A stretch of 64,000 bases of DNA, taken from Streptomyces sp. 7-21. GTDB lineage: Bacteria > Actinomycetota > Actinomycetes > Streptomycetales > Streptomycetaceae. Under the pieces are notes generated by a model, which was not told the origin of the DNA, searched no databases, and worked only from the letters and a program-made list of their open reading frames with translations. The DNA lies in the NCBI RefSeq assembly GCF_016741785.1, contig NZ_JAERRL010000007.1, positions 186,001 to 250,000 of the forward strand, written 5' to 3'. Positions 1 through 6,216 of the stretch are shown in pieces; position 1 is the stretch's first letter, and the number at the start of each line of letters is the position of its first letter. The position numbers and the translations under genes were made by a program.

Positions 1-677
1 CGCTCCGCCTCGTGCATCAGCGTCCTGCCGTAGCCGCGCCGCTGGTCGCGGGGCCGGACGGCGACGGAGACGACGTGGCCGCCCGTGCCGTGGCCCAGCC
101 GCGCGCCGCCGAGGCCCAGCCACAGCGAGCCGACGTCGGTGCCCTCGCGGGCCAGCATGCGCAGCGCCGGACGCGTGCCGCCGGGGCCGGGCGGCAGCGT
201 CCCCAGCGCGCCGGCGGCCGCGCCCGGGACGGCGTCCGGCAGGAAACCGGGCCCCTGCTGGGCGAGCCAGCCCAGGTACTCCTCCTCGGTGACCGCGCGG
301 ACGGCGGTGCCGGGCGGCGGCGCGGGCACAGGCTGGGTGAGGCCCTTGACCAGGGTGCGGGCCGACTCGGTGTAGCCGAGGGCCGAGGCCAGCGCCAGGG
401 CGGCGCCGGCCGTCGCCGGGATGTCGGCCTGGATGTGGCGGCAGCCCCAGGAGCGCAGCACCTCCTCGGCGGCGAGCGCCGCGACGGTGGCACGGCCCCG
501 GCGCCGCTCCGGGCCGTCGACCTCCAGCCGCAGAATGCGCCCGGTGCCGCCGGTCGCATCGGCGGCGAGGCGCAGCAGGCCCACCGCCCGGCTGTTGACG
601 CGGATGTCGTACAGGCGGGCACGGCCCCCGGCCGCGTCGCGTTCCTCGGGGCCCGCCGGGCGCAGTGTCGTCGTCAT
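1..677 (-). CDS. GNAT-family N-acetyltransferase, C-terminus cut by window edge
   Basis: Minus-strand gene starting at ATG 677 (MTTTLRPAGPEERDAAG) and running off the left edge, so at least 225 residues are present. Two acetyltransferase-like halves are visible. The first contains the degenerate core ending WGCRHIQADIPATAGAALAL. The second carries the acetyl-CoA pyrophosphate loop RPRDQRRGYGRTLM (R/Q-x-x-G-x-G/A type) close to the truncation. This suggests a tandem-GNAT protein that acetylates an amine on a small molecule or protein; the substrate cannot be read from the sequence. It ends 31 bp upstream of nothing else on this strand; the class IV aminotransferase gene at 709-1533 precedes it in the same direction, so the two may be cotranscribed. 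Family assignment is firm, specificity unknown. Confidence 0.8.
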   Translation of the reverse strand, partial: MTTTLRPAGPEERDAAGGRARLYDIRVNSRAVGLLRLAADATGGTGRILRLEVDGPERRRGRATVAALAAEEVLRSWGCRHIQADIPATAGAALALASALGYTESARTLVKGLTQPVPAPPPGTAVRAVTEEEYLGWLAQQGPGFLPDAVPGAAAGALGTLPPGPGGTRPALRMLAREGTDVGSLWLGLGGARLGHGTGGHVVSVAVRPRDQRRGYGRTLMHEAE

Positions 678-708
678 CGCAGGTTTTCTTCCCGCTGCGG
701 CGGCCGGA

Positions 709-1533
709 TCACGGGTCGCTGTCGAGCGCCTCACGCTCCTGGAAGACGCGCATCACGCGCTGGGTCACCGGACCGGGGGCGCCGGGCAGCTCCCGGCCGT
801 CGATCCGGCGGACGGCCTGCACGTCGCGGGTGGTGGAGGTCAGGAAGACCTCCTCGGCCCGCGCCAGGCAGTCCATGGGCAGGCCGGTCTCCTTGGCACC
901 GGCCCATTCGAGCACGAGCGCCCTGGTGATGCCCGCCAGGCAGCCGGCGGACAGCGGCGGAGTGTGGAGCTCCCCGTCCAGCACCACGAAGACGTTGCTG
1001 CCCGTGCCCTCGCAGAGCTGGCCGGCGGTGTTCGGGAACAGCGCCTCGGAGGCGGCCCGCTGGCGGGCCCGGGCCAGGGCGATGACGTTCTCCGCGTACG
1101 AGGTGGTCTTCAGGCCGGTGAGGGCGCCGCGTTCATTGCGGGCCCAGGGCACCGTGATCACGGCGGTGGTGTCGGGCCGGCGCGTCCGCTCAGCGTGGGC
1201 GACGATCAGCGTCGGCGGCCCCTCGCCCCGGTCGGATCCCAGCGGCCCGCGGCCGCCCGTGTAGGTGATCCGCAGCCGGCCCAGCGGCAGCGGCACGGCG
1301 TCGAGGACGGCCCGGCAGGCACGGCGGACCTCACCGGGGTCGGGCTCGGGCAGCCCGATGCCGCGGGCGGAGGCGGCCAGCCGCTCCAGGTGCCGGGTCA
1401 GGGCGAACGGCTGGCCGTCCGCCGTCTTGACCGTCTCGAAGACCCCGTCTCCGACCGTCAGCCCGTGGTCGAAGACGGAGACCCGCGCCGCCCCGGGGTC
1501 GCGCAGCTGGCCGTCCAGCCAGATCAGCCCCAT
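709..1533 (-). CDS. Class IV PLP aminotransferase / aminodeoxychorismate lyase-like
   Basis: A 274-residue fold-type IV PLP enzyme beginning MGLIWLDGQL; the frame is open further upstream through the tRNA-Gly, so the start was set at ATG 1533, where homology begins. FDHGLTVGDGVFET (about 21-34) is the family hallmark, Lys142 in GLKTTSYAENV is the expected Schiff-base lysine, and Glu175 in CEGTGSNVF is the conserved PLP-nitrogen contact. Family members either transaminate branched-chain or D-amino acids, or release 4-aminobenzoate from aminodeoxychorismate (PabC, folate pathway). The length and compact form fit a PabC-like lyase better than the longer IlvE enzymes, but this is inference. A GNAT gene follows 31 bp downstream. 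Confidence 0.85.
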   Translation of the reverse strand: MGLIWLDGQLRDPGAARVSVFDHGLTVGDGVFETVKTADGQPFALTRHLERLAASARGIGLPEPDPGEVRRACRAVLDAVPLPLGRLRITYTGGRGPLGSDRGEGPPTLIVAHAERTRRPDTTAVITVPWARNERGALTGLKTTSYAENVIALARARQRAASEALFPNTAGQLCEGTGSNVFVVLDGELHTPPLSAGCLAGITRALVLEWAGAKETGLPMDCLARAEEVFLTSTTRDVQAVRRIDGRELPGAPGPVTQRVMRVFQEREALDSDP

Positions 1534-1722
1534 CGTGCTCTCTCCCGTCTGCCGGTTCCGTCGCCTGGTCCCCCGCTGCCGTTCCCCCCTACTGACGCTA
1601 CCTGGCCCGGCCGCGACAGGGGGGTGGCACAGGTCTCCCGGCAGACGGAGTTTGAGCTGGCCCGCGAATCCGCTAAAGTTCATGACGTCCCCGGGATCAC
1701 ACCGAGACCGGAGGCAACGACT

Positions 1723-1795
<73 letters not shown>

Positions 1796-1818
1796 CGAAG
1801 GGGGCCTGCTCCCCCTGT

Positions 1819-1889
1819 GGTGGAGTGGCCGAGAGGCGAGGCAACGGCCTGCAAAGCCGTCTACACGGGTTCAAATCCCGTCTCCACCT
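1819..1889 (+). tRNA. tRNA-Cys (anticodon GCA)
   Basis: 71-nt cloverleaf with acceptor stem GGTGGAG/CTCCACC, anticodon loop CTGCAAA (anticodon GCA), T loop TTCAAAT, discriminator T (U is the usual tRNA-Cys identity base). Lies 23 nt after tRNA-Gly. CCA is not encoded. Confidence 0.97.
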
Positions 1890-1890
1890 C

Positions 1891-1962
1891 GGACGATTAG
1901 CTCAGCGGGAGAGCGCTTCCCTGACACGGAAGAGGTCACTGGTTCAATCCCAGTATCGTCCA
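1891..1962 (+). tRNA. tRNA-Val (anticodon GAC), copy 1
   Basis: 72-nt cloverleaf beginning one base after tRNA-Cys. Acceptor stem GGACGAT/ATCGTCC, anticodon stem CTTCC/GGAAG, loop CTGACAC (anticodon GAC), T stem ACTGG/CCAGT, discriminator A. The body is identical to the second copy at 1987-2058; only the outer acceptor-stem bases differ. Confidence 0.97.
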
Positions 1963-1986
1963 CCGGGGCCGCAGGCCCTCGCCCCC

Positions 1987-2058
1987 GCGCGATTAGCTCA
2001 GCGGGAGAGCGCTTCCCTGACACGGAAGAGGTCACTGGTTCAATCCCAGTATCGCGCA
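1987..2058 (+). tRNA. tRNA-Val (anticodon GAC), copy 2
   Basis: Second tRNA-Val(GAC). Acceptor stem GCGCGAT/ATCGCGC carries compensatory changes on both arms relative to copy 1, so pairing is kept. The discriminator A is followed by CCA at 2059-2061, so a CCA end appears to be encoded here but not in copy 1. Last gene of the cluster, before the terminator at 2075-2103. Confidence 0.97.
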
Positions 2059-2074
2059 CCATCCGTACATGGTC

Positions 2075-2103
2075 CGGGCCGGAGAGTCACGCTCTCCGGC
2101 CCG
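2075..2103 (+). terminator. Intrinsic terminator of the tRNA cluster
   Basis: Perfect 12-bp stem: CGGGCCGGAGAG (2075-2086), loop TCACG, CTCTCCGGCCCG (2092-2103). It lies 17 nt after tRNA-Val copy 2. Only a short T run follows, as is usual in high-GC actinobacteria. Confidence 0.75.
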
Positions 2104-2248
2104 TTCCCGTGTGTGACACCCCGAAGGGCATCGGTGCCCGGGCAGCTCCCCAGCCACCCGGGCACATGCCGTCCGCCACCCCCGTCCCCACGGGGTTGCT
2201 CGCCGGTGTCCCCGGCCCGGGCCGCTCTTCCCGGGCCTGGGGCGCCGT

Positions 2249-2425
2249 TCAGCGCCCCAGCGTTCCGGCCACGGACGACGCCTGCGTGACGACGGCTTCC
2301 ACGCCGCCGAAGACGGCAGCGAGGGCAAGAGCCAGCGGCAGCACCATGGCCGTGGCCACCAGCGGGTGGCGCCGGGAGGTACGCGCCTTCCCCCGCCTCG
2401 CGGCCGGCTGTGCGGTGACCGCCAT
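2249..2425 (-). CDS. Small single-pass membrane protein (58 aa)
   Basis: Short frame from ATG 2425 with an excellent ribosome site (AGGAGGGGAGAC just before ATG). The product starts MAVTAQPAARRGKARTSRR, a basic cytoplasmic head. A hydrophobic stretch of about 20 residues follows (LVATAMVLPLALALAAVFGG), then a short polar tail ending SVAGTLGR. It reads as an N-in single-pass membrane peptide. I do not recognise a family. The strong ribosome site and clear charge/hydrophobic layout argue it is real although larger frames cover it on both strands. The kinase gene at 2818 is divergent from it across a 392-bp spacer. Confidence 0.6.
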   Translation of the reverse strand: MAVTAQPAARRGKARTSRRHPLVATAMVLPLALALAAVFGGVEAVVTQASSVAGTLGR

Positions 2426-2817
2426 GTCTCCCCTCCTGCCGTGGTGTTGGGAGCGGCGGGCGGGTGACCTCGGGGGACGAGTGCTGCGCCCGCCGCTCGG
2501 TCATCCACCTTAGGCTCGCGCGCCGTCCCGCACGTCAGACCGCCGTACCGGCCTGGGGGTATCCCGCAGGATGACACCGGGGCCGAGCGGCTACTCCCCA
2601 GGGTGGATGCGCGGCTACGGGCACCAGGGTTGTCCCCCAGGGGACGCCGGGAAAGCCGGGGAAAGCCGGAAAAAACCTGGGGACAGGCCCGGGAAGACAC
2701 CGGGACAGGCGCCGGGAAGGGGCGCTGGGGCGGGTGCGCGCTGCGCGGCCTTTCGCCGCCGCGGCGGCGCAGTCCGTAAGCTGTGGCCCAGCACAAGCAC
2801 CCGGCAGCGAGGTAGAC
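2426..2817. other. Divergent intergenic region between small membrane protein and kinase
   Basis: No credible gene in 392 bp. Position 2640-2690 holds a short imperfect direct repeat (GGGAAAGCCGG repeated, then GGAAAAAACC). The promoters of both flanking genes presumably lie here, but I could not place -10/-35 boxes convincingly. Confidence 0.5.
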
Positions 2818-3912
2818 ATGGCGATGATGCGGCTCCGTCGCGAGGACCCGCGAGTCGTCGGCGCGTTTAAGCTCCACCGGCGGCTGGGGGCCGGCGGGAT
2901 GGGCGTGGTGTACCTGGGCTCTGACCGGCGCGGCCAGCGGGTGGCGCTGAAGGTGATCCGGCCGGAACTCGCCGGGGACGCGGAGTTCCGCTCGCGGTTC
3001 GCCCGCGAGGTGTCGGCGGCCCGGCGGATCAGGGGCGGCTGCACGGCCCGGCTGGTGGCGGCCGATCTGGAGGCCGAGCGGCCGTGGTTCGCCACGCAGT
3101 ACGTGCCGGGCCCCTCGCTCCACGACCGGGTGCAGCAGGAGGGCCCGCTGTCCGCCGCCGAGACCGCTGCCATCGGGGCCGCGCTGGCCGAGGGGCTGGT
3201 GGCCGTGCACGAGGCCGGGGTGGTGCACCGGGACGTCAAGCCCTCCAACATCCTGCTGTCGCCGAAGGGGCCCCGGATCATCGACTTCGGGATCGCCTGG
3301 TCCTCGGGAGCGAGCACGCTGACACACGTCGGGACGGCGGTGGGCTCCCCCGGCTTCCTGGCGCCGGAGCAGGTGCGGGGGCAGCCGGTCACGGCGGCGA
3401 CCGACGTGTTCTCGCTCGGCGCCACGCTGGTCTACGCCTCGCTGGGCGACTCGCCGTTCGGGCAGGGCAGCTCCGAGGTGATGCTGTACCGGGTGGTGCA
3501 CGAGGAACCGGAGCTGCGGGGCGTCCCGGCGGCGCTGGAGCCGCTGCTGCGGGCCTGCCTGGCCAAGGCACCGGGCGAGCGGCCCAGCACGCTCCAGCTG
3601 TCGCTGCGGCTGAAGGAGATCGCGGCCCGCGAGGCCCGGGGCAGCGTTCCGGTGGCACGCCCCGGCGCCGCCCGGCCGCGCCCGGCGCCGGCGCGGCCGC
3701 AGCAGGCGGCCCCCGCACCGTCCCGCTCCCCGTCCCGGCCCCGCAAGCCAGCGCCGCAGCGGCGGCCGGCGCCCGCGCCGCGCCGCCCGGCCCGGCCGCT
3801 GCAGCGGGTGGACCGGCGCCTGCTGCGGCAGCGTCTGATCGTCTTCGTCACGGTGACGGTGCTGGTGGCCCTTGGTATCGCCGCCGCGCAGGGCTGCCAG
3901 GGGCCGGTCTGA
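2818..3912 (+). CDS. Membrane-anchored Ser/Thr protein kinase (PknB-like, no PASTA)
   Basis: A 364-residue Hanks-type kinase starting at ATG 2818. It has a glycine-rich loop LGAGGMGVVY (23-32), invariant Lys45 in VALKVI, catalytic loop HRDVKPSN (Asp139, Lys141), DFG at 156-158, and SPGFLAPEQV as the APE-equivalent segment. A low-complexity Pro/Arg/Ala linker (about 280-335) leads to one C-terminal hydrophobic segment (IVFVTVTVLVALGIAAA) and a tail of only a few residues. It is therefore a cytoplasmic kinase anchored at its C-terminus, without an extracellular sensor such as PASTA repeats. All catalytic residues are present. Substrates are not indicated; the neighbours are unrelated. It ends 16 bp before the convergent methyltransferase gene. 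Confidence 0.93.
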   Translation: MAMMRLRREDPRVVGAFKLHRRLGAGGMGVVYLGSDRRGQRVALKVIRPELAGDAEFRSRFAREVSAARRIRGGCTARLVAADLEAERPWFATQYVPGPSLHDRVQQEGPLSAAETAAIGAALAEGLVAVHEAGVVHRDVKPSNILLSPKGPRIIDFGIAWSSGASTLTHVGTAVGSPGFLAPEQVRGQPVTAATDVFSLGATLVYASLGDSPFGQGSSEVMLYRVVHEEPELRGVPAALEPLLRACLAKAPGERPSTLQLSLRLKEIAAREARGSVPVARPGAARPRPAPARPQQAAPAPSRSPSRPRKPAPQRRPAPAPRRPARPLQRVDRRLLRQRLIVFVTVTVLVALGIAAAQGCQGPV

Positions 3913-3928
3913 CGGCCGGTACGGGCCG

Positions 3929-4780
3929 CTACGGCCGCGGGGCCGCGGGCCCGGACGCCTGGCGCGGGCGGGTGGCGTAGAAGGCGACGGCCGCTGCGGC
4001 CGCCACGTTGAGGGAGTCCACTCCCCCGCTCATCGGGATCGTGACCGTCAGGTCGGCGGCCGCGAGCGTCTGCGGGGCCAGGCCGTGGCCCTCGGTACCG
4101 AGGATGAGGGCCAGGCGCGGGTCGTCCCGCGCGGCCAGCTCGTCGAGGGTGATCGGGTCGCCGCCGAGCGCGAGGGCCGCCGTGGTGTAACCGGCGCCGC
4201 GCAGCAGGGATATGCCGGCCGGCCAGCTCGCCAGGCGTGTCCACGGCACCTGGAGCACAGCGCCCATGGAGACCTTGACCGACCGCCGGTACAGCGGGTC
4301 GGCGCAGCGCGGCGTGACGAGGACGGCACCCACGCCCAGGGCGGCCGCGCTGCGGAAGGCCGCGCCGACGTTGGCGTGGTCGACGATGTCCTCCAGGACG
4401 GCCACGCGCCGCGGCGCCGGGCGGTCCGGGGGCGCCAGCAGCCGGGCCGGGTCGGGCAGCGGGGTGCGGTGCATGGCGGCCAGGGCGCCGCGGTGCACGT
4501 GGTAGCCGGTGACGCGCCGCGCCACGTCCTCGCTCACCAGGTAGACCGGCGCGGCCGTGCGCTCGGTGAGGTCGCGCATGGCCTCGGCCCACCGGGGCGT
4601 CACCAGCACCGAGCGCAGCGGGTAACCGGCGGCCAGCGCCCGGCGGATCACCTTCTCGCCTTCGGCCATGAAGAGGCCCTCGGCGGGCTCGCGCCTGGTG
4701 CGCAGCGCGACGTCGGTCAGCGCGGTGTAGTCGGACAGCCTCGGGTCGTCCGGGTCGGTGACGGTGACGGGTGCGCTCAC
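3929..4780 (-). CDS. SpoU/TrmH-family RNA 2'-O-methyltransferase
   Basis: A 283-residue SPOUT methyltransferase with an N-terminal substrate-binding region (FMAEGEKVIRRAL) and the three SpoU motifs: EDIVDHANVGAAFRSAAALG (motif 1, with the Asn-Val-Gly-Ala signature), LILGTEGHGL (motif 2), and IPMSGGVDSLNVAAAAAVAFY split around Ser-Leu-Asn-Val (motif 3, trefoil knot). It should transfer methyl from SAM to a ribose 2'-OH in tRNA or rRNA; the exact target is unknown. The start is GTG 4780, which overlaps the cysG stop as GTGA, so translation is probably coupled. The AAGGA ribosome site lies inside the repeat that encodes the CysG tail. Confidence 0.92.
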   Translation of the reverse strand: MSAPVTVTDPDDPRLSDYTALTDVALRTRREPAEGLFMAEGEKVIRRALAAGYPLRSVLVTPRWAEAMRDLTERTAAPVYLVSEDVARRVTGYHVHRGALAAMHRTPLPDPARLLAPPDRPAPRRVAVLEDIVDHANVGAAFRSAAALGVGAVLVTPRCADPLYRRSVKVSMGAVLQVPWTRLASWPAGISLLRGAGYTTAALALGGDPITLDELAARDDPRLALILGTEGHGLAPQTLAAADLTVTIPMSGGVDSLNVAAAAAVAFYATRPRQASGPAAPRP

Positions 4781-6036
4781 GCCGGTCCTTCCGGTCCTTC
4801 TTCCGGTCCTTCGGGTCCTTCCGCGTCCGCCGCGCCGACGCGCACGGTCTCGCCGACGACGATGACGGCCGGGGGCCGCACCTGCTCGGCCGCGAGGCGC
4901 TCGGCCACGGTGCCGAGGGTGGCGTCCAGCCGCCGCTGGCCGGGCGTAGTGCCTTCCTGGACGACGGCGACGGGGGTACGGGGATCGCGGCCGTGGCGGA
5001 CGAGGACGTCGGCGATGGCGGGCATGTTCTCGACGGCCATGAGCAGCACGAGCGTGCCCTCCAGCGCGGCCAGGGCGGGCCAGCGCACCAGGGAGCGCGG
5101 GTCACCGGGCGGCACGTGGCCGCTGACGACGGTGAACTCGTGGGCGACGCCGCGGTGGGTCACGGGGATCCCGGCGGCGGCGGGCACGCTGACGGCGCTG
5201 GTGACGCCGGGCACGACGGTGACGGGGACGCCGGCCCTGGCGAGGGCCTCGGCCTCCTCCTTGCCGCGCCCGAAGACGTACGGGTCGCCGCCCTTGAGCC
5301 GGACGACGAACTTGCCCTCCCTGGCGTGCCGCACCAGGGCCTCGTTGATCGCCTCCTGCTGCATGGCGCGGCCGTAAGGGATCTTGGCGGCGTCAATGAC
5401 CTCGACGTGCGGCGGCAGTTCGGCCAGCAGGTCACGCGGGCCGAGCCGGTCGGCGATGACGACGTCGGCCTCGGCCAGCAGGCGGCGCCCGCGCACGGTG
5501 ATCAGGTCGGGGTCGCCAGGGCCGCCTCCGACGAGGGCGACACCCGGCGGCCGGTCGCGGTGGCGGGGGGCGGCGAGGGTGCCCTCGCGCAGCCCCTCGA
5601 CGACGGCATCGCGCACGGCGGCGGAGCGGCGCGGGTCGCGGCCGGTGAGCACGGCGACGGTCACGCCGTCGCTGTGGCCGGTGGCGGGAGTCCAGGCGGT
5701 GGCGGCCTGCGCGTCATCGCTGCGGACGCACCACACCCGGCGGCGCTCGGCCTCCCGGGAGGCAGCGTCGTTGACGGCGGGGTCGTCGGTCGTGATCAGC
5801 ACGTACCAGGCGCCCGCCACGTCGCCTTCCCGGTAGCCGCGCCGCTCCCACCGCAGCTCTCCGGCCGCGGCCATCGCCTCGACCGAGGGCGTGACCTCGG
5901 GGGCCACCAGCAGCACGTCGGCGCCCGCGGCGAGCAGCGCGGGCAGGCGGCGCTGGGCGACGGTGCCGCCGCCGAGCACCAGGACACGGCGTCCGGCCAG
6001 GCGCAGACCGACCGGGTAGGGAGGGATCTCGGGCAT
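4777..6036 (-). CDS. cysG: Siroheme synthase (uroporphyrinogen-III methyltransferase / precorrin-2 dehydrogenase)
   Basis: A 419-residue two-domain enzyme. The N-terminal domain (1 to about 150) has the dinucleotide fold LAGRRVLVLGGGTVAQRR of precorrin-2 dehydrogenase/ferrochelatase. The C-terminal domain (about 165-405) is a SAM-dependent uroporphyrinogen-III C-methyltransferase: VALVGGGPGDPDLITVRG, RLKGGDPYVFGRG, PGVTSAVSVPAAAGIPVTHRG and GTLVLLMAVEN are all typical. The product, precorrin-2, is the branch point to siroheme (sulfite/nitrite reductase cofactor) and to cobalamin, which matches the cobT and cobL genes upstream. The last residues are an acidic Gly-Pro-Glu repeat encoded by CCGGTCCTT units (4781-4822) that also serve as ribosome-site sequence for the next gene. 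Confidence 0.95.
   Translation of the reverse strand: MPEIPPYPVGLRLAGRRVLVLGGGTVAQRRLPALLAAGADVLLVAPEVTPSVEAMAAAGELRWERRGYREGDVAGAWYVLITTDDPAVNDAASREAERRRVWCVRSDDAQAATAWTPATGHSDGVTVAVLTGRDPRRSAAVRDAVVEGLREGTLAAPRHRDRPPGVALVGGGPGDPDLITVRGRRLLAEADVVIADRLGPRDLLAELPPHVEVIDAAKIPYGRAMQQEAINEALVRHAREGKFVVRLKGGDPYVFGRGKEEAEALARAGVPVTVVPGVTSAVSVPAAAGIPVTHRGVAHEFTVVSGHVPPGDPRSLVRWPALAALEGTLVLLMAVENMPAIADVLVRHGRDPRTPVAVVQEGTTPGQRRLDATLGTVAERLAAEQVRPPAVIVVGETVRVGAADAEGPEGPEEGPEGPA
4781..4822. repeat. Short tandem repeat (CCGGTCCTT-type units) at cysG 3' end
   Basis: Four imperfect 9-bp units (CCGGTCCTT, CCGGTCCTT, TTCCGGTCCTT, CGGGTCCTT) on the plus strand. Read on the minus strand they encode the EGPEGPEEGPEGP tail of CysG and contain repeated AAGGA motifs directly before the GTG of the downstream methyltransferase gene. 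Confidence 0.8.
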
Positions 6037-6140
6037 CGGTGTGCGGCTCCTCGCAGGGGGACGGGCTTCACTCCTCGTCGCCGCTGCTGCGCTGGAGCGG
6101 CGTGGTCACGGGGACGGCCGGGCCGCCCCCGTTCACGGTA

Positions 6141-6169
6141 CGGCGCCGGCCCGGGGGCAGCCGGCGCCG
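6141..6169 (-). terminator. Stem-loop after the bluB-cobT gene
   Basis: Perfect 10-bp inverted repeat CGGCGCCGGC (6141-6150) / GCCGGCGCCG (6160-6169) with a 9-nt loop, downstream of the cobT stop codon and upstream of cysG. A plausible terminator or processing hairpin. Confidence 0.55.
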
Positions 6170-6174
6170 CGGGG

Positions 6175-6216
6175 GTCAGTTCTTGCCGGTCAGTTCTTGC
6201 CGGTCAGTTCTTGTCG
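6175..6216. repeat. Three 14-bp tandem repeats at the cobT stop codon
   Basis: GTCAGTTCTTGCCG occurs twice (6175-6188, 6189-6202), followed by GTCAGTTCTTGTCG (6203-6216). The third unit holds the stop codon of the BluB-CobT gene and its last residues (TDKN). The other two lie just past the stop and repeat the TGA in the same spacing. Confidence 0.9.

Noticed and set aside
1871..2062. Minus-strand frame encoding repeats of TGIEPVTSSVSGKRS
   Set aside because: This is the well-known artefact of translating tRNA-Val genes on the opposite strand.
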